Shown one piece after another: positions 10,930 to 21,822 of a DNA stretch of 64,000 nt. The stretch comes from Petrosia ficiformis (lineage: Eukaryota; Porifera; Demospongiae; Haplosclerida; Petrosiidae). Under the pieces are notes generated by a model. The model was given only the letters and a program-made list of their open reading frames with translations. It had not been told where the DNA came from and ran no database searches. Position 1 is the first letter of the stretch; each line of letters starts with the position of its first letter. Both the position numbers and the translations under genes were made by a program. The stretch covers positions 49,144,896 through 49,208,895 of the forward strand of contig OX345636.1 of assembly GCA_947044365.1 (NCBI GenBank), in the 5' to 3' direction.

Positions 10930-11800
10930 GGCATGAGACTTGAAAGTGTTGTTCAATTGTTCAATGTTGAACACTACAAAATAATTATAGGAATACCTTC
11001 TCTCCATATATTTTGTTGACACTACACTATATATGAAACGAAGTATAAATGCAACATCATCAAAAATGCTGCAATACTAATGATGGCAAATTGTTTAGTA
11101 AAATATTATAGACAAGTTAATTGATTATCGTACAGATATGTACTGACATGATATGATGAATTGTAAAATTATTCATAAACAATAACAAAAGAGATCTCTT
11201 GAGACCCTAGAGGACAATCAGATTATATTCATTGGTAGATAAGTAAAGGCATTACACCAAAAGTACACATTATTCATCTCTAGCAACATCATCAAAAATG
11301 CTGTATAATATTGACGGCGAATGTTATAATTGATTATCAAAACTGCTGATCAACATTAAAGTGTAAATGGTACATGTATGTACTGACATGATAATGATGA
11401 ATTGTAAAATTATTCATAAACAATAACAAAAGAGATCTCTTGAGACCCTAGAGGACAATCAGATTATATTCATTGGTAGATAAGTAAAGGCGTGATACCA
11501 AAAGTACACATTATTCATCTCTAATTGAACAAGGGTGGGGCAGTAAAGGTAAGTTCAATTGTATTCATCAGCAAACACAGCAGTGTATGTGTGGTATAAC
11601 AAATAATATTTATGCTGACAGAACATCACCTGACCACAAGCCAATCAGATTATCAATCGGGTGATCGTAATTTAATCAGATATGCTTAATGCTTAATGAA
11701 TATTTAGTCAAGGTCAGGTGATGCACTGAGTGCATCATTCACTTTATTTGTATCTTTTTAGCAACAAGAATTATTATAAATTAATAAAATAGACTAACAC
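10930..11800. repeat. Duplicated segment (pair with 14150-14870), with internal 241-bp tandem duplication
   Basis: Within it, 11045-11285 and 11286-11525 are direct copies with a 241-base offset over the best-conserved part (ttgtaaaattattcataaacaataacaaaa...). The outer segment, from ttgaacaagggtggggcagtaaagg to ctgagtgcatcattcactttatttg, matches 14325-14870 in the same orientation. No reading frame is conserved between the copies. Confidence 0.65.
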
Positions 11801-12750
11801 ACATACACAGATGGCTTATATACCTAACTCTGTTTAAACCAAAGCCACAGTACAATGTCTACTTTTTTTTATAAATGTTGTATGAACATTTTTTTAGCAT
11901 TCTGTTTTCTTGAAGATTTATTATTTGGGAATTATACTGGACTACTGCACTGTACTACTGAACTGCAATATTAGTGTGGGTGTTCATTTGCCACACCCAA
12001 AATAATGTGGGGGTGTTTTGTGTCACTCCCAAAAACTTGTGGCCATTCTATTTTCTGCTTGGATGTAAATGACTGTTCCAGACAAATTCTCATATACATG
12101 TAGTTTAATACTTGAAAGACAGAATGCAAAAACTGACTTCAATTTTCTGAATTTTGAAAAGAAAAATTGGCATTTGTTTTTTTATTTCTGTTTTTGTTTT
12201 TTGTTAACTTAATTCTCACTTCAATAGAGGATAGGTATATCTGTCGGTTCATTAGTACATAGAATTCTTTTAATTAGGATAATGTATAACTATTAGATCA
12301 CCATGCTGTGGGATACTATATAGTTCCCCAGGAAAGCATCATGCTAGTGTAGTGTACATGTACATGGTGAAAGAGCTCATGCATCATAAAAACTGAATGG
12401 TTGAATCAACATCACATAATTAAATGAAGGGGTGCACTGTAACTATTGTTCAACCAATTGTATCAGGTCATTAGGTGCATTTGTTCCATTCATCTTAACA
12501 TCTATCAAATATTATGTCGGCACTGCAAACTATGTCAGTTCCCTGTACATTTATACTTTCAATTAAAAACACGATAACCATGTTTACATGTACAATGGAA
12601 AGTGAATATTGTATTTTCTATTAGAAACATAACAATATTGGCTTACTAGAGATACATATTATCTATACCGAGTGTCCACTTGCTAAAGTTCATTATTAAC
12701 TAGTAACTACACATTGAAACTACAATAAATGATATTTGTGGATACTACAC
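11800..12750. other. No gene recognised
   Basis: AT-rich sequence without sustained frames, splice-flanked exons or terminal repeats that I can see. Confidence 0.3.
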
Positions 12751-12756
12751 ATAAAT

Positions 12757-13130
12757 GAGTCCCACAATGTATATAAATTAGTCCCTATAGTTACACACGA
12801 TGTATAGGAATGAGTCCCTCTAGTTGCACACAATATATTTAAATGTATCCCTCTAGTTGCACACAATGTATACCTCTAGTTGCTTACAATGTATATAGGA
12901 ATGAGTCCCTCTAGTTGCACACAATATATTAAAATGTATCCCTCTAGTTGCACACAATGTATACCTCTAGTTGCTTACAATGTATATAGGAATGTGTCCC
13001 TCTAGTTGCACACAATGTATCGGAATGTGTCCCTCTAGTTGCTTACAATGTATATAGGAATGTGTCCCTCTAGTTGCACACAATGTATCGGAATGTGTCC
13101 CTCTAGTTGCACACAATGTATAGAAATGAG
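12757..13130. repeat. Minisatellite, gtccctctagttgcacacaat unit
   Basis: About ten units of variable length (roughly 25-38 bases). They are built from tccctctagttgc(a/t)(c/t)acaatgtat plus a variable tail (aggaatgtg, cggaatgtg, ttaaatg). A longer higher-order block of about 100 bases repeats near 12830-13030. Units are direct and adjacent, without spacer-repeat alternation. Confidence 0.85.
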
Positions 13131-14150
13131 TATCTGTAAGTGGAGATTAGAGAAGAGACAGAGGTGAAACATCATTTATAGTATTATACAAACCTATTCA
13201 TTTACAATCAATGAACAAATAAAAATGTGTACATGGTAGGAGACCAATCCAATAAATTACATAGCTTGGAATAGTCAATTTTAAAGGCAAATACTATAAT
13301 TATTTTAATGTTGTTTTGGTAGCAACACACATACACACACAATCGAGGTGTAGTTAAAACCTAATGGAATTAATTGAGATAAAGTCACTCACATAAAACC
13401 ATTTATTAATTTGTGGGCTGAGCTGTTAGGATTTTATTACCGACACCATCAAATTAAAATCACAAATAAACCTATTCATAGCTTAATCACAAATAACTCC
13501 CTACTGCAGGCTGTATATGAAACATAACATAGTCTAGATAATACGTTTCACATGGGTGATTACAAACAAAATAAATCACCTTTGAGCAGGCTCAAAAATA
13601 ATAAAAAAAAACAAACTTGTATCAGACAAAGAGGGGAGAGCTGGGCCCATAAAAACGTTTTAACTCCCATTAATGGTTCTCAAGGCCAGACTGTCTCACT
13701 ATCACCTTCATGTGTTGCCAATACAATAATGACATTAAATTAACTATAATATATGCATGGGTGTAGGCCACTGCATGCTGGACTGGGACAAACGATAAAC
13801 CATAAGAATGTGAGTGGGTGATTGGGCTGACCAGCAGCAATTGTTCCAATAGAATTGATAAGTGAGGTTGTCTAAAAGCAGGCCAATCATTCCAATCGAG
13901 GTGCAAGCCTTGTCTCCAGACGTTTCGGTTAGGGCTGGCCAGGTCTTTGAGAATTAACTGAGGTTACATTTCCACACCTAACACACACAAACTCACTCAC
14001 ACACATGATCAGAGGGACATATAATAGAAAAATTCTGAGGTATTATGAACCATTCTGAAACACAACACTTAGTATAGGCACTGTAGTGTCATGTCCATAT
14101 ACGTCTATAATAATAAAATACGTAATTATAATACTGATATGAACAGTCAT
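13131..14150. other. No gene confirmed
   Basis: The stretch 13600-13930 is richer in GC and has a minus-strand frame (13670-13906, HLDWNDWPAFRQPHL at its start). It has no splice support and no family likeness I recognise. Confidence 0.2.
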
Positions 14151-14870
14151 CAAAAAACAACTGACTGACATTATCAACAATGTTACAATATCACTGATGA
14201 TGATAATAATACAAATACAAGCTCAATTATTGTGCAAGATATATTTGTTAGAATCAATGTAAGACTATTCATTGACAATAATACAACTATTGGATAATAG
14301 AATAATTAATAAAAGTACATCTTCAGTTGAACAAGGATGAGGTAGTAAAGGTATTTTGTTCAATTGTATTCATCGTGTGGGTGGTATAACAAATAATGTC
14401 TTAAGCTGCATAGCACATGACTTTCAACTAGGGATGGGCAATATTTTGATTATCGTGATAATCGTGATTAAAATTTCCCGTGATAATCGTATCGTCTAAA
14501 TATTGCCATATTGTGGTCACAAAAATAACAATTATTGTGCCATTATTGTGCCATAACTTCAGGTTTTCAGTACTATCACATCTAAATCAGTTTTTCAACA
14601 TTGTTTACTCAACAAATAAAAGGTATCGATTTGATTGTTGAATGAAATCTACATACATATATAAGGTAGCCAATAATCGTGATACTTGCAAAAACAATAA
14701 TCGTTGACTCGTATTTTCATAATCGCCCATCCCTACTTTCAACCAATCCAATTCTCAATCAATCTGACGATATGAGAGCATTGTAATTTCATTCAAGGTC
14801 TCTGAGTGCATCCTTTGCTTTATTTGTGCCTTTCAGGTAACAAAATTTATTATACACTAATATATTATAT
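14150..14870. repeat. Second copy of the 10.9-11.8 kb segment, interrupted by a MITE
   Basis: Sequence on both sides of the MITE at 14429-14735 matches 11525-11790 (ttgaacaaggatgaggtagtaaagg, then ctgagtgcatcctttgctttatttg). The duplication therefore predates the MITE insertion. Confidence 0.55.
14429..14735. mobile_element. hAT-type MITE, 307 bp, perfect 8-bp target duplication
   Basis: The left end TAGGGATGGGC and right end GCCCATCCCTA are inverted repeats. The octamer CTTTCAAC flanks it at 14421-14428 and 14736-14743. The interior is made of gattatcgtgataatcgt palindromes. The 8-bp duplication with a TAG start is the hAT pattern. Its ends and interior resemble those of 4600-4992. It has no coding capacity. 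Confidence 0.8.
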
Positions 14871-15908
14871 CTTAACATACATTACATTAGCTTTAGTGTT
14901 ATATTTTCTTCTTGATTGTTATCAATCTGTCATCAGCAAAGTTATGACATAGCTACAGGTACATTATTGACACCTGTGGCAAACGCTTCTGCAGAGCAGT
15001 ACTTATCTGTGTTTCCGAAATGGTCGATAGACTAAAAGCACTGATTGTTAGACTTTAAGATCAGATACAGTAAAGATAGTGTAACAATAATAGTAATATA
15101 AATTGGTAATAAAATTAATAATTTTGGTATACTGTCCGCAATATAAAGTGGTTTTTGTATGTTATAAGATCAATGTGGGCGTGATATGTGTCCAGTATAC
15201 GGAATAGCGGGGTCTCCGTATTTCAGAAGGTTCCAATCTATGGGCGTCAATGGAAGTGTGTTTGGGACTGCAAGAAAGTGTCCAGCATAGAGAGGTGTCC
15301 ACTATTGGGAGGTGTCTGCTAAGGGAGGTTTCAGTGTATCCTGTTTGTTACTATAAATAGTCCTGTATCACATGATGATAAAATAGCTACTTCTTGATTT
15401 TATTTTTTCTCCTGAATTTCAATGAGTTTAAGTGTTTCAAAGATTCTGGTGATGCTTCACTACTATTATTAGTGAAAACTCTTAATATCTATGTAGTGTT
15501 ATGATTATTAATCACTTACAATTTTAAGTGTGCTTTGCGAAGTAGCATCAACCCACCAGCACAAAACAGAAAACATATCTTCCATTGAAGAACACATCAC
15601 GATTAATGTACACCTCCATTAGTAAATTCACGTTTCATTCTTTTGGCTTTCATATTCATCCATATGTGATGGAGATAGTTAGTTAGATCTACTTTTCTCT
15701 TTTTCAGAAGTGGGATAGACTAAGGAGTTAATTAGCTAGCTCATTTGAAGTTTTGTAGTTCAAGAAACCTAGAATTAATGTGTATATAATTATATGTATA
15801 TTATAGAGTTTGCTATATACATTATATTATATGATGGCGACAACACTTGCATAGTGTGCACATGGAGTGATTAGACAGGTCTATATTAAAAAATATAGAC
15901 CTTCTCTC

Positions 15909-15949
<41 letters not shown>

Positions 15950-15958
15950 GATTCGGTG
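14870..15958. other. No gene confirmed
   Basis: Minus-strand pieces such as KAKRMKREFTNG (near 15620-15650) and FLFCAGGLMLLRKAHLK (near 15530-15590) sit next to gt/ag-like sites, but acceptors are poor and phases do not link. An (AT)n tract lies at 15918-15945. Confidence 0.2.
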
Positions 15959-16245
15959 AAACATCAAAGTAAACCACAGGTGTGTAAATCAGATATAGCA
16001 CCCTGTGGTCAGATATAGCACGTGCCGTCGAAACAGACTACAAGAAAACAACGCTTACCTTTACCAAAGTGCCAACAAAAAGGTAGGAGAAGCATCAGAC
16101 ATCAACAAAGGTTTAGTCTTCGTGAAATATATTATTTATAACACGCCTACTCGTGCTATATTGGATTTATATGTACCTTGCCCTCAGGCTCGGTGCATAT
16201 ACATTAAAATCCAATATAGCACTCGTAGGGTGTTATACATATTAC

Positions 16246-16250
<5 letters not shown>
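15958..16250 (+). mobile_element. Hairpin-bearing Crypton-like element, divergent copy
   Basis: It starts gaaacatcaaagtaaaccacaggtg, as the 6.2, 9.4 and 38.0 kb copies do. It ends in a hairpin: taacacgcctactcgtgctatattgg (16140) pairs with ccaatatagcactcgtagggtgttata (16212), with ctcaggctcgg in the loop. No clear recombinase remnant is left. Confidence 0.45.
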
Positions 16251-16277
<27 letters not shown>

Positions 16278-16290
16278 ATATGTATATATA

Positions 16291-17470
16291 TAGACCTCAC
16301 CACATCAAAAGGGATGATCATACTCTCTCTCTCTCTCTATATATATATAGTATGATGTTGACATCATCCCTTTGATGTGGTGAGTTCTATATAATGTATA
16401 AAGGCCTTCCATGTGCACACTATGCAGGAGATGTCACCGTCATGCAATATATTGTATATAGTATCCTATATACTGCATACAGGACCCTTGTTTTGTGCCC
16501 TCGGATGTGATATATCACATCAAACTCAGGTCCTATATTTTGTACATAGGAACTACTGGCATACTATATGTAATACATATATATATATATATATATATAG
16601 TATGATCATCCCTTATATGTATATAAAACATAATAATTATGCACCAAATCACTTAGTCTAGCATAGCCAGACCCTCTCGATAAAAGATGATGTTATTCAT
16701 ACTAACCTATATAGGACAGATGACTGGACTTCCATTTTTTTCCTTATTACCTGTATAGGATATAACACCTGGAAGATAATTGGTCGAGGGCGTGGCTCGA
16801 GATCAATTAACTCAAGGGTGTTATAAGTGTTTATACCAAATGTATGCAATTAAATCAATCAAGTAGAAGGCATAGCACTACATTAATGAGTATTACTGTA
16901 AAACTGTGATTAGTGGTTATAGGATATATCAGCCGCAGTATATACATCAATGGTTACTACGGCTATCACTCACGCAAAGAGGTTGCATAAATGGCTACGT
17001 GGTTATTTTCCTTTCTGTGCTGTCGATCAGATCAGATCTCCATTTTGGACTATACAAAAATGCCTCTTTTTCGCTGTTACACTAGTTCGAAATACTATCA
17101 CGGGAAAAATCAAAGTTTCTTTGACGGTCAAATGAGTGTGGACTGTGCCGAGATAATAAACGTGCAGAAGAAGAATTGCTGGACAAGCGCTGCAAATTGA
17201 AGTTGAGAAAGCAGAAAAAGATGAAATAGTCTTAGCATTCTGTATAGAAAAAGATGCAAACTGACAAAATGAATAGTCAGTAGATACTTATAAAACATAT
17301 TTGTAGCTACTGCATGAGTATAATATTTATTATAATTATATAATATATATATGTATATAATTATATATAATTATATATATATATGTATATATACATATAT
17401 ATATATGTATATCTATATATATATAAATTATAATCATTTATAATATATAGAACTCACCACATCAAAGGGA
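16291..17470. repeat. ctcaccacatcaaa-ended repeats and (AT)n tracts
   Basis: The word ctcaccacatcaaa(a)gggatgat occurs at 16294 and 17455. Its reverse complement catccctttgatgtggtgag is at 16365. Together they form a short inverted pair around a (CT)n run and bracket about 1.1 kb. (AT)n occurs at 16575-16600 and 17330-17430. The frame starting at ATG 16991 (MATWLFSFLCCRSDQ) is open for 69 codons and unassigned. A nearby K/E-rich piece (17155-17250) recalls the coiled-coil ORF at 19.5 kb. Confidence 0.4.
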
Positions 17471-18189
17471 TGATGTCACCATCATCTAATAGTAGAAGAC
17501 CAACCAAGCAAAACACCTACACCAATATGAAGGAAAGCCACGATATGTAAGACTGCAAGCAGCCTATGTTGCCATAGTAAATGTTTGATTTGTAAGGGGG
17601 TTTGAGTCTGCTCAACTTAGTCCCGAGGATCCAGATACAGCCTTTTGTACTTGGAATTATGATGAAAAGGCAATTTGTACATGCTACTTCTTTGCAGTGG
17701 ATGTTTCGCTGTTACCTTTCTGATTCTATTTCAAAAGTTATTTTTTTATTCATGGCTTCACACGCACAAGATTACAAATGAGAATGACTGAGGAGGCAAC
17801 AGAAAAATGTAGAACACAGAAGGCAATTGCTCTGTCTAGAATTAGAAAGGAGATATTTCAGGGAAGTGTACAACAGTGAAATGAGAGGATGTCCACGAAG
17901 GAGAAAACAGTGCAAGTGACACAGAGGAGCAAAGAAAATTATCAGAAATCAGGAGAGATTTTGGTTTTTGGTTGAAGGGTAGGGGGAGAAGCTTATTCTG
18001 CATTGATTTTTGGGTTGGCCATACCCATTTTCTCTCTTTAAGTTAAACCACACTCATGACAACTATACTGTAGACACTATTTGGGAGTAGTACTATAATT
18101 ATCTGAAGTTTTGATGGAAGCTTCCTTAGATACAACCCTGGAAATAAAGAAGAGTTTTTTTTAACACAATAAAATGCTGTAATGGAACA
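17470..18189. other. No gene recognised
   Basis: I see no coding signal or terminal repeats. Confidence 0.25.
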
Positions 18190-18770
18190 TTAAGGTGGTA
18201 CTAGGGAGTGGGCGGATGCGACTCCAATCAGTTTCAAAATAAAATATCATATAATATGACTCTAACCTGGTGTAATAGCAACCTTCAAATCTTCCGATCA
18301 GCTTTATATTGTCCTGTAATTGAAGAAATATTGTTAAAATTGCCATTTTTCCAATTAACATAAGTACAAAACCACAAAAGCCACGCCCACCATACATGGC
18401 GTGCACCAAGTACAATGTATTTTCAGAAAAGTTACGAAGCCGTTTTCTGCAAATTCATTTTACTTTTAAAGTTACAAGAGGCTGAAGAAAGCTGAATTCT
18501 GTAGCTTTTCACTGAAACCATAAAATTTACCTTTCTAGACACTACCAAACTCCGATCTTTCTCAGAGAGCAACTACAGTTATTTGTTTCCCACCCACCGC
18601 CCCCTCCACCACCCGTATCAGTCAAAACATTTAGGCCCAATAATTATACCCTCGGGTGGGTGTGGCTTCCAAAAAATACAGAATGGAACCAGATTGTATA
18701 CAGCAAGAAGCTTGCAAGACTAGAAACTGATTGGAGTAGCATCCGCCCATGGAAAAGACTACAACCTTAA
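18190..18770. mobile_element. TIR element flanked by TTAA, 581 bp
   Basis: The left end TTAAGGTGGTACTAGGGAGT, followed by gggcggatgcgactccaatcagttt, is the inverted complement of the right end aaactgattggagtagcatccgccc...acaaccTTAA. TTAA stands at both ends, compatible with a TTAA target duplication. A second, reverse copy at about 4495-5135 carries a hAT insertion. The minus-strand ORF at 18161-18415 is not conserved in the second copy, so it is not called as a gene. Confidence 0.6.
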
Positions 18771-19480
18771 CATATCTCAATATAGAGGTACGAAAGTTCA
18801 TTCATTTGAAATGAAGCTCAAGAGAGCAGAGTATCTTTGTTTTTGGCCTACGAAGATCAGACATCCATGTATTATTTGCAGTGGCATAACTGACTGTTTA
18901 GTGGTGGCAGGGCCAAGAAATTAAGAGTTGTAAAGCAGAGGGTCTTGGGAGCTGCGCCCCCCAAAAGCTGAGGGTTTTTCAGAGTCTTGGATGTACCACG
19001 CCCCAAATTACTGTAGATTACGAGAGTATGCCAATGTGGTGGCGGCATGTCGGCATTCTATTGTCAAACACGCCCACGCTTTGTTGGATGTGGTCGGGCG
19101 GTGCTTTGATTCAAGTGTCTGCCCTTTGATGTTACTTTGAAGTTAGCTTAGGGTACTTAATAAAAAATAAAAAAAATAAAAAGTAAAAGGAGATTAGAAT
19201 GGGATGTTGATGTAGTATAGACTTGCTTTCTAGCTAGTTCTAGTGAGAGAGAAAGGAATGTTGGGAGAATAAGTGAAAAATACCGTTTGCTTGCAGACTG
19301 GAGTGGATGCTGTGCTTGCAGTAATTGGTAAGCAAGGTTGAGGTGAGTGTTAGATTGCTCCAGGAGGTCCAGAAAGTTGCAAAGAAGCTGCATTTGTGAT
19401 GCTGAGCCACACCTCACGCATTATATGCTTGATCAAGGTGGGTGTGGTTATAATAATTTCGCAAAACTGAAAGAGATATT
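18771..19480. other. No gene confirmed
   Basis: The minus-strand frame 19157-19417 is rich in Leu/Ser but has no family likeness. The sequence is moderately GC-rich around 18900-19100. Confidence 0.25.
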
Positions 19481-19527
19481 GAGTTCGCAGTAGACGAAAA
19501 CGTCAGCGAAAACAGGAAGCCGATATA

Positions 19528-20646
19528 ATGCAGAAGCAAATAGAAAAAAATAGGTTAGAAACAGAAAGGCAAAGAAAACCTCTAGAATATTTGAAAAACA
19601 CAGAACTAGGCAAGGCAAAAATAATGAAAGACTTAGAAATTGAAAAGGCTACATTGTCGAAGGATGTGGAAGAAAAGAAGATAGCATTAGATAGGGAAAA
19701 ACAAGAACATGTCAGAAAAACAGATCACGAAAACGCCATAATAGAAGAAAAGAAGATAGAAGTAGAGAAAGAAAGAATACAAAAGCTGAAAGAAACAGAA
19801 GTAGAAAAGGCTAGAATGGTGAAGCAAATAGAAGAGAAGAAAATAGAAGCATAGAAGGAAAGAGTAGAAAATTTGAGGAAAACAGATCTAGAAAAAGCAG
19901 AGAAATTTGGAAAAGTAGAAATGGAAAAGGCTAGAATGAAGCAAGAATTGGACGAAAAGAAGTTTGAAGAAGAAAAGAACAGAGTGGAAAAAATGCACTT
20001 GGCAGAGCTTAACAAGGCACAGAAAGCTAAGGAAGCTGAAATCGAGAAAGCAAAACAAATAAAAGAAATAGAACTGCAAAAACAAGAGAATGAGAAGCTT
20101 ATGCATAAAGATAAGTTAGTGTTGGCCGAAAAGGAATTGCAAGCACAAAAAGAGAAAGTAGAAAAATTGGTTAAAACTGATCTTGAAAAAACAGAAAAAA
20201 TGAAGGAGGTAGAGTTAGCAAAAATAAAACAAATGAAAGAAGTAGAAACAGAAAGAACAGAAGAAGTTGAGTTGGAAAAGCTAAGAAAAATAGAACAATC
20301 AGAGAAGGAGAGAAAAGAGGTAGAACTAGAAAAAGCAAGGATGAAAAAGGAAACAGACACTGAATTAGCAGAAAAAAAGATGCAGATAGTACAAATTGAG
20401 ATGGATGCAAAGGTTAAGATTGCAGAGAGTACAAGAATTGGAGAGGAAAACAAAGAAAAGCTGAAAACAGAGGTGGAAATTAGAAGAGCAGAAATAAAAA
20501 GAGATAGATTTTTAGAATCTATAAAGGAAAGAACTTCTACAATGAAAATACTCCTTGATGCAGCAAAAGATGAAAAAGACAAAAAAGCTAAAATGGAGAT
20601 TCTGAAAATGGTATATAGCAGGAGTTGTGAACCGTCCCACCAATGA
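19528..20646 (+). pseudogene. E/K-rich coiled-coil ORF interrupted by one TAG
   Basis: One reading frame runs from ATG 19528 to TGA 20644-20646, broken only by TAG at 19852-19854, for 371 sense codons in all. The frame is open upstream to about 19486. The protein is a nearly unbroken string of Glu/Lys/Leu/Ala heptads with internally repetitive phrases such as ERVENLRKTDLEKAEK and KMKEVELAKIKQMKEVETER. It has no signal peptide, membrane segment or catalytic motif. The C-terminus is less regular (MKILLDAAKDEKDKKA, then MVYSRSCEPSHQ). No introns are needed, so it may be a retrocopy, a mobile-element gene or one exon. The stop may be a real lesion, a sequencing error or readthrough. The long minus-strand S/F-rich frame opposite is a shadow. 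Confidence 0.6.
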
Positions 20647-21430
20647 AGCAATCACGGACGGTGATCAGGAAATGCATACATAACATGCATGCAAGCGTAT
20701 ATAAGTACAATGTATATAAATCTATAAATAATAACCACTCTTATGTAATCACAATATTGCTATATAGCGCTGCATAGCTAACTAACTATTATAATTAATA
20801 TTATTAATTTTTACACCAATGTATATACTGTTCTAGAAAACCATAATTATCATTCCAATAAGTAACAAGGGTTCCAGATGTCTAGCGCTATCTGTCAATG
20901 CAAATGGCCAAAGGTGGCTTGTGTTAATTAATTAAAAAAGAAAATTGTTTAATTAATGGCTGTGCTAAGAGACACTTTTTGTGAAAGAAAATGGCAATGG
21001 AACAAGTGAGATTGGTGGATGTGAAAGAGTGAATATTCCATTGAATAACTCATCAACAAATGTCTGCAGGATTGTCTGTAAAATACATTATATATGAGCT
21101 AGGTTAACAGTGTAGATACATGTATATGTAATTATATTATAAATATATACTATGACTGTGTTTAGAGCTGAGTGATATTACTAGTATATCCAGTTACAAT
21201 AATGCATATCACGATAAATGTAAATTCTACACATAAATGAGCAATGAACATTTATATGCAGAGAGGTGGTTGGATTCTAACTTGCGTTTAGTGCCGTCCT
21301 ACTTATTTATGTCTAAATAGCCTATATAAGTATGTATTTTCTGAGAGTTGGTTTCTAATTCGTGTGAGAGGTGTTAATTCCTGACCAGCGTGAGCAGAGC
21401 ACTGACACAGTGTTGACAAATAAAGCATAC
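20647..21430. other. No gene recognised
   Basis: AT-rich, without exon-like segments. It lies 3' of the plexin exons on their strand, where the next plexin exon (the segment after LPRMLSTK) would be expected. I did not find it. Confidence 0.3.
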
Positions 21431-21822
21431 CTTTGTTGATAACATTCTAGGTAGATAAATTTCAGTCACCATTTTCTTGCTCATGTAGGGAGATGTACGC
21501 GGATCTTCATCATGCTGTTTGAACTACAAGATAATTATAATAATTATTCAAAGATATTGTGGTGGTAGTTAATATAAGCATACCAAATGCCATACTCTAG
21601 TTCCATCTTCTGCATCAGATATCATTCTGTTTCGGTGCCCATGAGAAACCATGAGGCTCCCAGTGTAATCAAATACTACAGGATTATTAACATCATATAA
21701 CTATAACAGCAAGTAACAGAAAGGTATTCTTACTTTGTCCTGGTGCTGGTGAATCTTGTCTGGGAATCAGTCTAAACACAGCTCGGTCTGAGACCGTATA
21801 ATGTTGCAGAGTATTGATTCTT
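21431..21822 (-). CDS. Plexin cytoplasmic-domain exons (three, partial gene)
   Basis: Three minus-strand exons join without phase conflict: 21734-21822 (phase 2 to 1), 21584-21675 (1 to 0) and 21431-21523 (0 to 0). All have AG acceptors and GTAAG/GTATG donors. Exon 1 reads RINTLQHYTVSDRAVFRLIP, exon 2 MVSHGHRNRMISDAEDGTRV then WHL, and exon 3 MSKKMVTEIYLPRMLSTK. These match, in order, plexin blocks LNTLAHYQV-D-S-VALVPKQ, the variable linker ending G-KLWHLVK, and KMVSEIYLTRLLATKGTLQ. They join the Rho-GTPase-binding region to the second half of the GAP domain. Plexins are membrane semaphorin receptors that act on small GTPases. Extracellular, transmembrane and final GAP exons were not found, so this is an internal slice of a gene with long introns or an isolated fragment. 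Confidence 0.8.

Noticed and set aside
12757..13130. CRISPR-like array
   Set aside because: Units are adjacent direct repeats without unique spacers, and the window is eukaryotic.
14818..14865. Minus-strand KGTNKAKDALRDLE as a UBA exon copy
   Set aside because: Only a loose likeness to the [10 protein letters not shown] segment; no splice sites at the right phase and no extension of the match.
15525..15660. Minus-strand exons FLFCAGGLMLLRKAHLK and KAKRMKREFTNG
   Set aside because: Weak acceptors, inconsistent phases and no family likeness.
19725..20651. 308-codon minus-strand Ser/Phe/Leu-rich ORF
   Set aside because: Antisense shadow of the E/K-rich coiled-coil frame; the composition is what complementing gaa/aaa codons gives.
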